The notes under the pieces: model-generated
Told to the model about the DNA's origin: nothing
Databases searched by the model: none
Seen by the model: the letters and a program-made list of their open reading frames with translations, nothing else
Assembly: GCA_013076295.1 (NCBI GenBank)
Contig: RQOL01000466.1
Span: 62,001-126,000, forward strand
Direction of reading: 5' to 3'
Source of the DNA: Sanderia malayensis
Lineage: Eukaryota; Cnidaria; Scyphozoa; Semaeostomeae; Pelagiidae
DNA: 64,000 bases
In this document: positions 11,324 to 24,959 of the stretch, piece by piece
Layout: the number at the start of each line of letters is the position of its first letter
Numbering within the stretch: position 1 is the stretch's first letter
Translations under genes and position numbers: made by a program

Positions 11324-14300
11324 TTACGCTGAACTCTCGTCTTTACGTGAACAAACCTCATATATGGGATTATCAATGCCAAAGGTCGCCACTGCATCAT
11401 TCTTTTCAGCAACATCAGAATCATGAACCTCTTCATACACGTTGGATGAATCTTTGTCATCAACATTCAACCCCACCACTTCGACGTGGATAATATTCTT
11501 CTGGGGCATCGGCTCACCATTTACAGACCTGATTGACCCGGCAGACACTGGCCTTGAACCATCTCTGGCAGTAGCAACAGCAAGTCCAGCAATGCTTCCC
11601 GTAGGAATAGGAGAGGCATCACCTGCATCGAGGGGAGTTAAACCAGAGAGTGGTGAATCTTTTATCATTGCTGCAGAATTTGACATCATAACATATTCTT
11701 CGGTTATTTTCTCATCTGGAAGCTCTGCATACGGATTGGCAACTCCTGTCATCTTATCATTCATTTCCATATCTACAAAGGAAGTTTCATGCGGTGCATC
11801 GTTTCCATGCCCCATGCCGCAAGCACTGTTATCTTCAAAACGCATGTGCTTAAAATCGCCTTGAACATGTGACTCTTGGTGGAGAGCTGGCTGCTTTCTT
11901 ATTTCCAATCTCGGCTCTTCGTGTGACTGGTAAACGACGTCAGGAGTTTGTCTTTCATTCCTAAAAGAGCAAAGCGTTTACTTAAGATAATTGCATCATC
12001 AAGTCAACAATAACTGAATCGTAGCTACCTTTACAAATTGATGCAGCTCTGTTGAGTAACCTTTTTTTGCTATATGAAGCAAATGTTGCACAAGACTGAG
12101 GAACCCACCTCTATTTTAATGTATGAGTCTAAATTCACACTTTTTGGATCTTAAGCAATATAATGGTTAGATAGTGAATAACTCGTAATCTTACATTACT
12201 GACAAAATGGTAAGGACTTAAAAATACCTTTGAAAATGATAACAATACCTTTGTCTCCGTTTGTGTAAGTAGAATATGAGCAGTACGAAAAACACAACAA
12301 ACATAGCACCAACAACCAATCCTATGGCCAAATTTCGCTTGGAAGACGAGGTTTCATTAACTTGCACAAGATTATTCCCTGAAATAAATGACATTTAAGA
12401 TCAATTTAACAACCACAGAATTTTTTCCTGAATAAAAAAACAGAAATGATAATGCAATTATCAACAAGCGTGAATTTGAAACAAAACCTACCATACGGCA
12501 ACTGACAAAAACTTCCAGTAAAATTTTTTTCACAATGGCATATGAATGGTAGTGCCCGACCCATTTCCACTTTCTTTACTTCACAAACTCCTTTATTAAG
12601 ACATGGTTTGGTTTGACACATGTCTACCACGTATTCACAATGTAAGCCAGTAAAATATTGCATGCATTGGCATGCGTAACCACCACCAACTTTTGAAATA
12701 CAACTCCCATTATTTAAGCATGGATCAGATAAACAAGGTATATATTTCTCACAGCTCTTTCCAGTATAACCAGAGTTACAGTAGCATGTATGTCTTCCTG
12801 AATTTGAACAATAGTGGCATAAGAGCCATGGATGGCAATGCAGATTTCACAGTGAATGACACTTCTAGAGCTGGGCAATTTCGGGAATGAATACAACTAT
12901 GTCTATTACTATGTTACCTGATTTACTGATGCATGTTTTATTGTCTGCTGGTTGCAGTAGCATTGTATCAGGACAACCGCAGGTATGTCCTCTTGGCAGT
13001 CGAAAGCAAAAATGACTGCATCCACCGTTTTCCTTTTCACAAGGATGTAATGCTGTAAAAGAATGCAAGTCGAAGTGCTACATATGGGACATTTAAATGT
13101 ATTTAATAAATTCATTCAATGTTGTGTAATTCACATATTTATGAAACAGAACAGTCGTGACAAAACTTCTAATATGTTGGAAACATGCCCTCGCATATAA
13201 GTCAGATATGGGCTTGTAGCTTGCTTTCCCAGACAAAAGTTCTGGAGGGGATATATTGGGCATTCATTGACTTAGCTACCTCGTGAGGTGTACTAGTGAG
13301 TTAGCTGCTGGGTTGTAGATGCCACGGGTAAGAAGGTCGATTTTATTACAGCAAGATATTTAGCACAACGCAAGAACTACATTAGATGTCAAATTTGCAT
13401 TGCGATTTCAGCAAACATGTTACCTGGTTTTGCTGTGCTGTTCAGGCACTTTGTTCCACATGATGTGTTGCAACATTTTTGATAATCAGAACAGTCTTCA
13501 TCAGAGGTACAATTGTTTACATAAGGCTCCCCAACTTTACAGGTGAACACTGGGCAAAATCCCGCATTGACAACTGCAAAAGCAATGTATTGTTAAATTG
13601 TTCCTCTATGTCATTCGAGGAAAGTCAATACATTCAGCCAGTCCATATAATAAGAAATATAATGGAAGAAAAGAAGCAAGATGAAGTGAAAAAGGTGTTC
13701 TGATAAAAAGATATAACTAAATAAATAAGTAAAGATAATACCTTGTACGCATTCACGAATCGTGAATTTCATGAAAGGACGGTCAGAAGTACATCCATAC
13801 TTTTGATACACCCGATGGGCACAGGTCATCCAGTTACTACAAGAACATCTTTTTGAAGTGGACTCAAAGTTGGTAGTACAATTGGAGCATGTTGTGTTTA
13901 GTCTTGTTTGCTTAAATCCCGGTGGACACATGGTTGGTTGTTCGATTACTACCGAATTGCACGTCTTTTGAAAACACGTTGGAACAACGGATGGAGGCAC
14001 TCGTGCATGCGAAAAATAGTAGAGCATCTTGAAATCTGAGAAAACAAAGATCTTATTGAAAAACTAGTTATGGTCAAACTTTGCACAAATATCATGCGAC
14101 GTCATTCAGTCAGCAAGTAAGATACGTTCCAAAGGGAGAAACAAAAAGCAATTAATAAATTAAATATTGAAGGCTATCATAATCAAAGTTTTAGTTGCAG
14201 CAACTACTACATTTTTCAGCTACAAAATCTATTATTTACCTTTTCGAGTGTTTTTAGAGTACACATGCAATTGCGTTGGCTTCGCTAGTCCACCTGAAAT

Positions 14301-17300
14301 CAAATTGACCTTTCCACCAGTGCGCTTATCAGCCGAGTAAATTGCTCCCGAAGACCAATGAGTCCAGAAAATACGATTTCTAAACACAGCCAGACCCCTA
14401 GGCCTTCGAAAATATCCTGTAATCCCATCAATCGGATAATATGGAGTGTAGCCATAGTGATCGTACAGGACTCTTCGATCAGAGCCATCAAGATGTGATG
14501 ATTCGATTTGAGATCGCCACAAATTACTCCAATAAATGCGTTCTTCAACCTTGTCAATCGCAAGGCCACTAGGATAACTAAGGCCAGTTGAAATCATTGT
14601 CAGTCTTCTTGTCCCATCCATATATGCGGATTCGATTTTGGGATATCTGCCCCAATTGCTGAAAAACATCAAGCTGAAAAAGAATGAAACTGGCAGTTAT
14701 TGATTGTTCAATCAAATGTCAGGAAATGTCAGACCTTGGATCAAGAAAAAGGACAGAGGAAAAGCAGACATATTTGTTATTGCATAAGTTCATCAACGTC
14801 TCTTAATATGCATGGGATTACCCTTTTTCGTGGTAAAGTTGTATGTCTCTTGGATTGACAAGGTTTGTGCTTATGAGAATCTTTCTGGCCGAACCATCTA
14901 GTTTAAGAACTTCTATAGTTTTTCTTCCAGAGTGAGCAAAATACAATAGCTGAGAAGCAACATCAATTGAAAGTCCTTGTGGAAATAGCAAACTTTCATT
15001 AACCAACACTTTGTATCCAGTGCCGTTAACAAACATTCTGATAATCTGAAATAAATTGATATTGTTGTATCAGGAATTACAATGCACGGCTTTCATTTTT
15101 TGCCAAAGATATGGGAGACAGGAAATATGGAGAGTTCTAAAGAAATAGAATTACTTTAGCTTGATGTGAATCAGTCCAGTATAGTATGTTGTTTGTTTGA
15201 TCAAAATCTATTCCAAACGGCAGTCCAGAACAAGGCACACTCAGCGCATCAAAAAGATATTGCGGCTGACCAATGAATTTCGAAATGTGCAAAATCTTAG
15301 TGGCACTGCCTCTGCCATCCAGTAGAAGTATCTGGTAATCAAGATCCGCTTTTTGACATGTATTTTGGCTGTCATGTCGAGATGGCCTCATTCCTGTTGG
15401 GCAGGCACATGTGTAATTCTGGACACCATTTTTCATGCAAATGTGAGAGCATAAGGTACTGTTGACAGCACATTGACTCGAAGCTGTAAAAAAATTATGG
15501 AGAATGTAATTATGAACCGCTGAAATTATTTTTAGCTCAGATATAACCAAATGTCGGATCGTGTAGGAATCTTACGTTTTCAAAGAAAATGTAAGATCCC
15601 TACTCGTTCTTATGCCTTATATAAAATGCTTAGTTAAGTCTCCAAAATATTCGGTGCTGGAAATTAAAGGTACTAACTAAAAACCCCTTGATCGCATCTT
15701 TAACCTGTCCTGCTGATAGTTATATCCTTCTGCTAAGAAAGTGGGATGTTGGTTGGTTGGAATTTTTTTGGAAAAATGTTAGAGCAATACAAGAGAAATG
15801 TTTCTAATTTTGTGAGGTGGATCGTTTCTTTTTCTTCTGAAACCAGGATGCCGGGTACGGCACTCAGTGTGTTGGCAAAACCCTGTTGCGTGAAGGTTTA
15901 TGAGCTTTAGAGTTGTATAGAGTTCACACCACGAAAACACGGTTGCCATCTTGCGTGCTTTCCCTCCACCAACTAACTGAGCACTCTCCCGCCGAATGCC
16001 CATTTCCAATGTGTTATAAAAAAAATCCGGTTACATCCATTATCAAATTGGAGTACTAAATAGTTTACAAGTTTATCTGTTATTATCTGTTATGGTTGTG
16101 GGTAGTTTTGTTGATGCATGTCCAAGGTAGCTTATTTTTGCATTTATTGTTTTGGTGGATCTTTGAACATGGTCATCTCTTCGTTGATTGCAGCACCTTT
16201 TGCCCATGATAATATAAAATTCAGTCACCACAATCTGTACGTTGTCATCTGATAATTCCGTTTACCCTTTGTTTCCAAAACCCCATCAAAACACTCATGA
16301 AACAACAATACATCTGAAGCTGTACTTACATGCAGGTTGATTGGACGAGTGCAACAGTCTCACTTGTCCCATCCTTTTATATCGATTTATCTCTCTCACA
16401 GCGATTTCAAGATTGGTAGTACCAAGTATTTGATACAGGACAATACTTCTATACCAGTCTGTAAGATATACCAGTGAATGTTGAGCAAAAAGTGCCATGC
16501 TATAGGGATGAATGAGAATGTGGTGTGGCCCGTATTGAGGGACATCAGCGTGGTATCTCCTACCACCACCTGCGTAATCTACGGACCAGATCTTGTCTGT
16601 CTTCGCGTCAATCCAGTAAGCTCGCTTTGCTGAGAAATCGATAGCAATATCGTTTGGCCAAATGAGATTCGTTGTCACAATTGAGCGTCTGTCTTTACCA
16701 TCGAGTGTCGCTCTTTCAATGCGAGGCGAAGAACCACAATCAGTCCAGAAAATATATCTGAAAGTAAACAGTTACCATCAATCGGAATCTTCCTAAAAGT
16801 TGCTCGTTTAGCCTCAACCATTTCTTTCTACCTTATTAATAAATAGGAATATACTTATTAAAGCTGAAGGGGAGAACAGAATGTAATGAATTTAAGGTTC
16901 AAGATCTTACCCATCCAACGGAGTGACAGCTATTGCACGTGGTTTTTCCATATTACCTTGTATAAGCACCATTCTGTTCTTGCCATCTGCACTTGCAACT
17001 TCAATCCAATCGTGCATAGTATCTGTCCAGTAAATATTATCTGTACTCCAATCGTAGGCAATGCCTTCACAACTTGACACACCGTATTTAATCAATGCCT
17101 TAACATTTGATCCGTTAAAAGAGGCGCCGTAGATCTGTCCTCTGCCAACATCGTACCAGAATATTCTCTGCTTTGCGTGATCCAATGCCAGTGGCCCGAT
17201 GCGGAATCCATTTCCATACACGGTTTCAAATTTCGTTCCGTTTACTGCTTTACCAGTCGAAGCTTGGACTGGAAAGCGGGCTATCGATCCTCTTATCCCA

Positions 17301-20300
17301 AAATAAACACACGGCTCAACGCAGGCACCTTAAACATTAAAGAATACCTTTTTATACATGAACATAAATAATGTAAGCCAAAATTGTATGGCCACAATTC
17401 CTGAAGCTATCTATTTTTAGAACACTTGTTTGAGTTTCATTTCGATTTAATTCTCAACATTATCTTTTTCGTGAAATTATCTTTTGTTCACAGTGAATGA
17501 CACTTCTAGACCTAGGCAATTTGGGGAATGAATACAACTATATTATTATATTACCTAATTTACTGATGCATGTTTTATTGTTTGCTGGTTGCAGTAGCAT
17601 TGTATCAGGACAACCGCAGGTATGTCCTCGTGGCAGTCGGAAACAAAAATGACTGCATCCACCGTTTTCCTTTTCACAAGGATGTAATGCTGTAAAAGAA
17701 TTCAAATTGATCTGCTGCATGATGAAACATTTAAATATATGAAATGAATTCATTTATTTATAAAGCAAAGCATTCGTGAAAAAAGTCTTGAGTATGTTGG
17801 AAACATGCCCTTGCATTGCAGATAAGTTGTATAAACTAAGCAAACAGTGAAAATCATCACGTAAAGCATTTTTGTGTAGTTACCTGGTTTTGTTGTGCTG
17901 TTCAGGCACTTTGTTCCACATGATGTGTTGCAACATTTTTGATAATCAGAACAGTCTTCATCAGAGGTACAATTGTTTACATAAGGCTCCCCAACTTTAC
18001 AGGTGAACATTGGGCAAAATCCCACATTGACAACTGCAAAAGCATTGTATTCTTAAACTATTCATCTATGTCATTCGAGGAAAGTCAATACATTCAACCA
18101 GTCCTTATAATAGGAAATAAAATGGCAGAAAAGAAGCACGGTAAAGTAAAAAATATGTTCTGAAAAAGAGATATAACTAAAAAAATAAGTAAAAATAATA
18201 CCTTGTACGCATTCACGAATCATGAATTTCAGGAAAGGACGGTCAGAAGTACATCCATACTTTTGATACACCCGATGGGCACAGGTCATCCAGTTACTAC
18301 AAGAACATCTTTTTGAAGTGGACCCAAAATTGGTAGTACAATTGGAGCATGTTGTGTTTAGTCTTGTTTGCTTAAATCCCGGTGGACACATGGTTGGTTG
18401 TTCGATTACTGCGGAATTGCATGTCTTTTGAAAACACGTTGGAACAACGGATGGAGGCACTCGTGCATGCGAAAAATAGTAGAGCATCTTGAAATCTGAG
18501 AAAACAAAGATCTTATTGAAAAACTAGTTATGGTCAAACTTTAATGCACAAAAATAATGCTACGTCATTCAGTCGGCAAGAAAGATACGTTCCAAAGAAA
18601 GAAATAAAAAGCAATTAATAAATGAAATATTGAAGGCTATCATAATCAAAGTTTCAGTTGCAGCAACCACTGCATTTTTCAGCTACAAAATCTATTATTT
18701 ACCTTTTCGAGTCTTGTTAGAGTACACATGCAATTGCATGGGCTTTGATAGTCCACCTGAAATCAAATTGACCTTTCCACCAGTGCGCTTATCAGCCGAG
18801 TAAATTGCTCTGTTATACCAATCAGTCCAGAAAATACGATTTCTAAACACAGCCAGACCCACAGGCATTTGAATCTTTCTTGTAATCCCATCAATCGGAT
18901 AATATGGAGTGTAGCCATAGTGATCGTACAGGATTCTTCGATCAGAGCCATCAAGATGTGATGATTCAATCCGATTTAGCACAGAATCACTCCAGTAAAT
19001 GCGTTCTTCAACCTTGTCAATCGCAAGGCCACTAGGATAATAAAGGTCAGTTGAAATTATTGTCAATCTTCTTGTCCCATCCATGTATGCGGACTCAATT
19101 TTGTCCCCATCACTGAAAAACATCAAGCTGAAAAAGAATGAAACTGGCAGTTATTGATTGTTCAATCAAATATCAGGAAATGTCAAACCGTTGATCAAGA
19201 AAAAGGACAGAGGAAAAGCAGACCGACTTGTTTTTGCATAAGTTCATCAACATGTTTTAATATGGATGGGGTTACCCTTTTTCGTGGTAGAGTTGTATGT
19301 CTGTTGGATAGAAAAGGTTTGCGCTTATAAGAATACTTCTGGCCGAACCATCTAGTTTAAGAACTTCGATAGTATTCTTTCCAGAGTGAGCAAAATACAA
19401 TAGCTGAGAAGCAACATCAATTGAAAGTCCTTCTGGTGCTAGTAGCCCTTCATTAGCCAAAACTTTGTATCCAGTCCCATTAACAAACATTTTGATAATC
19501 TGAAATAAATTGATATTGCTGTATCAAGAATTACAATACACGGCATTCATTCATTGCTAAAGATATGGGAGACAGGAAATATGGAGAGTTCTAAAGAAAT
19601 AGAATTACTTTAGCTTGATGTAAATCAGTCCAGTATAGTATGTTGTTTGTTTGATCAAAATCTATTCCAAGCGGCTGTCCGGAACAAGGCACGCTCAGCG
19701 CATCAAAAAGATATTGCGGCTGACCAATGAATTTCGAAATGTGCAAAATCTTAGTGGCACTGCCTTTGCCATCCAGTAGAAGTATCTGGTAATCAAGATC
19801 CGCTTTTTGACATGTATTTTGGCTGTCATGTCGAGATGGCCTCATTCCTGTTGGGCAGGCACATGTGTAATTCTGGACACCATTTTTCATGCAAATGTGA
19901 GAGCATAAGGTACTGTTGACAGCACATCGACTCGAAGCTGAAAAAAATTATGGAGAATGTAATTATGAACCGCTGAAATTATTTTTAGCTCAGATATAAC
20001 CAAATGTCGGATCGTGTAGGAATCTTACGTTTTCAAAGAAAATGTAAAATCCCTACTCGTTCTTATGCCTTATATAAAATGCTTAGTTAAGTCTCCAAAA
20101 TATTCGGTGCTGCAAATTAAAGGTACTAACTGAAAACTCCTTGATCTCATCTTTAACCTGTCCCGCTGATATTTATATCCTTCTGCTAAGAAATTGGGAT
20201 GTTGGTTGGTTGGAATTCTTTTGGAAAAATGTTAGAGCAATACAAGAGAAATGTTTCTTATTTTATGGGGTGGATCGTTTTTTTTCTTCTAAAGCCAGGA

Positions 20301-22490
20301 TGCCGGGTACGGCACTCAGTGTGTTGGCAGAACTCTGTTGCGTGAAGGTTTATGAGTTTTAGAGTTGTATAGAGTTCACACAACGAAAGCACGGTTGCCA
20401 TCTTGCGTGTTTCCACTCCACCAACTAACTGAGCACTCTCCTGCCGAACGCCCATTTTCAATGAATTATAAAAAAGGTCCGACTACATTTATTATCAAAT
20501 TGAAGTACTAAACAATATACGAGTTTATTTTTATCTGTTATGATTGTGGGTACTTTTGTTGATGCATGTCCAAGGTAGCTTATTTTTGCAATAAATGCTT
20601 TGGTGGATCTTTGAGCATGGCCATCTCTTCGTTGATTCCAGCACCTTTTGCCCATGATAATATCAAATTCAGTGATCACAATCTGTACGTTGTCTCCTGA
20701 TACCTTATTTCCATAACAACTTCAAAACACTTACCCAACAACAACAATAGATCTGAAGCTGAACTTACATGCAGGTTGATTGGACGAGTGAGACAGTCTC
20801 ACTTGTCCAATCTTTTTATATGGATGGAACCCATTCACAGCTACTTCAAGATTGGTTGTACCAAGTTTTTGATACAGCACAATACTTCTATACCAGTCTG
20901 TAAGATATACCAATGACTGTTGAGCAAAAAGTGCCATGCTATAGGGACGAATGAGAATGTGGTGTGACCCGTATTGAGGGACATTAGCGTGGTATCTCCT
21001 ACCACCACCTGCGTAATCTACGGACCAGATCTTGTATGTCTTCCCATCAATCCAGTAAACTCGCTTTGCTGAGAAATCGATAGCAATGTCGTTTGGCCAA
21101 ACGAGAATCGTTGTCACAATTGAACGTCTGTCTTTACCATCAAGTGTCGCTCTTTCAATGCGAGGCGAAGAACCCAAATCGATCCAAAAAAGATATCTGA
21201 AAGTAAATAGTTACCATCAATCTGAATCTTCCTAAAAATTGCTCTTTTAGCTTCATCCATCTCTCTCTACCTTATTAATAAATAGTAATCTACTTATTAA
21301 AGCTGTAGGGGGAATAGATAGTAATGAATTTAAGGTTCAAGATCTTACCCATCCAACGGAGTGACAGCTATTGCACGTGGTTTTTCCATATTACCTTGTA
21401 TAAGCACCATTCTGTTCTTGCCATCTGCACTTGCAACTTCAATCCAATCGTGCATATAATCTGTCCAGTAAATATTATCTGTACTCCAATCGTAGGCAAT
21501 GCCTTCACAAAGTGACACACCGTATTTAATCAATGCCTTAACATTTGATCCGTTAAAAGAGGCGCGGTAGATCTGGCGTGTGCCAACATCGTACCAGAAT
21601 ATTCTCTGCTTTGCGTGATCCAATGCCAGTGGCCCGATGCGGATTCCATTGCAATACACTGTTTCGAATTTCGTTCCGATTACTGCTGTACCAGTCGAAG
21701 CTTGGACTGGAAAGCGGACTATCGATCCTCTTATCCCAAAGTAAACACACGGCTCGACGCAGGCACCTTAAACATTAAAAAATACCTTTATATACATGCA
21801 CATTAATAATTTTAGCAAAAATTGTATGCCCACAATTCCTTAAGCTATCTATTTTTAGAACATTTGTTTGAGTTTCATTTTGATTCAATCTTTTTCGTGA
21901 AGTAATCTCTTGAAAGGAACAAGATTTACTGATGGCAAGATGAAAGCCTCAATTTCCCTGAGGATATAAAAGAACAAGTAGATGTTTATGTTGACTTCTC
22001 GATAGTATCCAGTCCATAAACTATAAATAGTAAATGACGCAATTTCCACAAAATTCCCGGACGTCGTTTATGAGCGATAGCGATTCGTCAGCAATTTTAA
22101 TTTATATTTTATCGATTTTGTCTACGTTTTTTGAGAACCTTTAATAATGGTGCGTTATCTTCAAAAGAAATATTTCGAAGTAAAGTCCAAAAAGGCTCGA
22201 TTGTCCTAAATTCTTGGCCTTGCTTTATTAATAACACTAAAAAGTAGTGACATTTTATTGGCTTTCTTCTTCTTTCCACCGCAGAAGTTCCCAACTCCCC
22301 AGTGACTAGCGAAATTGAAACGCATTTTCAATCATCAATAATGCATAACCTTTTCTATAAAAGTCGGTAGGAAATGTTAGGCCCACTAAGTTGTTCACCG
22401 AAGCTGAAAGACAAGCTTCTACTGACCTTCTGCAATCATTGCAAAACTTTGAAGATGCATGAGAGTAAACAACAATAAATAAATCTCCAT
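11324..22490 (-). CDS. LRP-like receptor 1 with duplicated YWTD-EGF-WAP ectodomain (20 exons, about 1983 aa)
   Basis: Exons: 22427-22490 (signal peptide, MEIYLLLFTLM), then copy B 21349-21766, 20769-21196, 19609-19937, 19276-19499, 18703-19127, 18202-18495, 17884-18033, 17555-17689, then copy A 16911-17328, 16330-16757, 15155-15483, 14822-15045, 14240-14673, 13742-14035, 13424-13573, 12918-13052, then 12492-12797, 12249-12378 and 11324-11960. All phases agree (5952 nt). Each copy encodes a YWTD propeller, an EGF, a second propeller, a 10-cysteine module, an 8-cysteine WAP domain and an EGF. So the protein has four propellers. Copy A lacks exon 1, and copy B's last donor (phase 1) fits copy A's first acceptor, so one fused gene is the simplest reading. 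Compared with receptor 2, the EGF exon has shrunk from 17 repeats to about 2.5, and exons 11 and 13 are fused with exon 12 lost. A transmembrane helix (LAIGLVVGAMFVVFFVLLIF) and a tail with NPYAEL, EEYVMM, NVYEEV and IDNPIY follow. Likely a surface receptor; ligand unknown. Confidence 0.85.
12492..12797 (-). other. Deletion-derived hybrid EGF exon of receptor 1
   Basis: Against the paralog's 17-repeat exon (34168-36090), this exon begins inside an EGF repeat. Sequence normally in the preceding intron is fused directly upstream (about 12810-12840). It then joins the first half of a repeat like number 5/9 to the second half of repeat 16, and ends with repeat 17. A TTCAG at 12798-12802, formerly exon sequence, acts as a phase-correct acceptor. 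Two deletions within one exon thus left a readable frame. Confidence 0.7.
13202..13410 (-). repeat. Inverted copy of the 10658-10863 repeat in the intron before the A-copy WAP exon's end
   Basis: It is nearly identical to 10658-10863 but reversed, and it is absent from the same intron in copies B (about 17820-17880) and C (about 36540-36590). It was therefore gained, or replaced other sequence, after the duplications. Confidence 0.75.
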
Positions 22491-22967
22491 GTTAAAAAAC
22501 GCGCATTCATATTATTAAACTTATTTTCTTGTGCGTTTGAACAAAATATGAGCAATACAAATAGGTTCCGCGTAGAATTAGCAAAACAAAAGTAGCATGC
22601 ATTATTATTGTTGTTAAGCAAAGAATCGATTCAATTATTGATAATGTGTTTAATCATCCGTGATGATGCCTCGTTTTACTATGGCACTGTACTCATGATT
22701 ATTCCTATATTTACTTGATATAAAGCAACGACGGGTGGCGAAATTGTAAAAAGCATATTGAATTGTTCGCAGGTTTGGAGGCCGCAGGACAGTGTTTTTG
22801 GAAATTACCGAAGAATAAATAGTGAAAAATATTTCGATTATAAACAATGTTGTCTTGATGACAAAAAAACCTTTCGAATAACCTTTTGGTTACGACTTTA
22901 GAAGTTGAGTATGCGCAGTGAAACAGGATTTCGAAAGCAACTACAATGCATATTGCATGTCTTCTTT
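22491..22967 (-). promoter_or_regulatory. 5' flank of receptor 1, duplicated with the gene
   Basis: This flank matches 41239-41706 upstream of receptor 2, including the segment AAGCAACGACGGGTGGCGAA. Similarity ends sharply near GCATGTCTTCTTTCTT, marking one edge of the duplicated block. Both genes therefore probably began with the same promoter. No specific element is identified. Confidence 0.5.
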
Positions 22968-23159
22968 CTTCATGAAATTTTTTTAATGATGCTCAACTAT
23001 AATAATAATCAACTGTTGGGCTGTTTTTATACCGATAGGCCGCCGGTTAACAAAACAAAAGAAGAACTAAACTTTTTTTACATATATAAATGTAATAAGT
23101 TCTTGAATTGTACCAACAGCGTGTGTAATGTTAATGTCGTCCAAATTCGAGCAAATTAG

Positions 23160-24680
23160 AGACTTTATTGCACGAGAGCCTCTTACGCACCGTATTGCCG
23201 ACCGCAGTAACAAAAATGAGAGTTTTGTACGAAGCCATAGTGAACAACTCGACTATGTTCAAAATCCTTTTTGCGGCTAATTTTGCTTCAAGGTTGATTA
23301 TTACATTTTCAGCCTCACGGCCACAACCACCATAGGGTGTAAATACAAGTGGGCTAAACGACCCATGTTCTACATCGATTATCCTTTGATTGTATTGACG
23401 CTTTTCCTCCTTTTCACTGCTGCTAAATGCTGTGGAGAGTTTCTAGCTCAGGTGGCTCTTTGCAAATACGTTGATATGATAACCCTTACGTCAAAAAATG
23501 CAAGTTGCCCCATTTGCCAAAACCCTCTTGCGCTGACATCAAGACGTGCCTCAAGAAATACATTTGCACTGCTTTGTAGACTCTCTCCGGTTACCGGTTT
23601 TAGATGTGGTTCAACTTTCACGTCATTGTAAACCTCTTTCATGAGGTGAGCAAACAGATCACGTGTCTCATCATGTCGTTGGTACACAAATCCACCTTTG
23701 GCACAAGACATGGCATGATCAACATCAACTTCTTCCCACAAGGACAAGAAGAGGGCAAGAACTTCAATGGCCATCGAAAGCGAAGATGGATTGCATCATA
23801 GAATTCACGCTTATTAAGAACAAATTTCTCTGTTGACAGCGGCAGAGCAGTTATCCAACTCGAGGCTCCCTTCATACATGCAAGATCATTTGCGCGGAGC
23901 TGCTCTTTTGTCATCCGGTCTCGAAGTTGGTTGAGAAGCTTGATGTTATTTTCTTCTCTCTTTCTGATGACAGCTGATATTGCATCCTTTATGTTTTTTG
24001 CCTCTTGCGAAAGATGTTTCTCTTGCTCTTTGATGCGACTGCCTAACTCAAAGGTTACAGAGCGTGAATTTACGTACTCTGCTTTCGATAAAGATAAAAA
24101 TATCGGAAGAGCAAGACCACCACGTTTGACTGGTAATGATAACAACAGCCGCTCATCAAGCGAACATATATGGCATCAGTAATTGCAAGAATAAACACTG
24201 TATGAAGAATTTCATCAAATTTCTTAAGATGATCTTCAATGTTTATGATTGTTCTCATGTGGTAAGTGAGACGATCTCAGAAGCCACTAACAAAAACAGA
24301 ATGGGCTAACTGTGGTTCTGATTTTACAATCTGTGAAACTACTTTCAGCTGGTCACACCAAGATGATACAAGTGAAGAAACATAGCTGTCTTTCCCTTTT
24401 TGGATCCAATAAAACCACCAAGATATTTTCTCTCTTCTGTTGTTATCTGGATATTAGTCCCATCGAAAATTTCTCTAGCTTCTTGCTCAACATCCGGTTT
24501 GATAACTGGCCATGATTTTGTTGCATTTGGAAAATAGCCTAGTTTCGGGCCAAATTCAACAATGCGATTCCACCAAGACCATACGACGTGAAGCTTTCCA
24601 GCCTCACCAAGATCATCTGCAAAAGCTGCATGCTTGATAATGTTGTCATCATTTACGAAGTTTTCAGCGATATTAATAAT
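23160..24680 (-). pseudogene. Reverse-transcriptase retroelement remnant (RT 3' half plus endonuclease-like end)
   Basis: Read on the minus strand, 24680-24300 has HAAFADDLGEAGKL, the FADD being the reverse-transcriptase catalytic motif, and further on ERKYLGGFIGSKKGK. After a stop near 24265 and frame changes it continues with LPVKRGGLALPIF, SSWITALPLS and VDHAMSCAKGGFV, then EARLDVSARGFWQMG..FFDVRV, which looks like a restriction-like nuclease core, and a tail EHGSFSPLVFTPYGG. The piece is 5' truncated and broken by several frame shifts and stops, so it is dead. The order RT then nuclease indicates a non-LTR-like element; the clade is not resolved. Confidence 0.75.
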
Positions 24681-24837
24681 AATAATAACGACTTAATTTA
24701 AGTGTCGAAGGATTTAGCATTTCTACTAATTGGGGACACTGTCATTTATTACCCCAGTAACCTGGGTACTCATTTACCGACCTCGGAAGGATGGACAGCT
24801 GAGTTGGCAGTCGGCTTGTAGTTTGTGGTTCCGACCA

Positions 24838-24914
24838 TTTGTGGTTTCGAACCCATGAAGGTTGCCCTTCAAGAATACGAAATCCAGCGCCTTAACCACT
24901 AAGCTACACAACCA
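24838..24914 (-). repeat. tRNA-derived SINE or tRNA pseudogene
   Basis: The minus strand reads GTAGCTTAGTGGTTAAGG (A-box-like) and, 40 bases on, GGGTTCGAAACC (B box), with TTGTG at the start and CACAA at the end as possible acceptor-stem remains. The anticodon arm is not canonical. It follows directly on the helicase fragment. Confidence 0.5.
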
Positions 24915-24959
24915 TAGATCAGCTTTCAGCAAGAGTGGTACTATACCTATGGCATACAT

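Noticed and set aside
17328..22490. Copy B as a separate, truncated gene with copy A as a second gene
   Set aside because: Copy A has no signal-peptide exon and copy B no tail, while the phases fit a single fused gene; only transcripts could overturn this.
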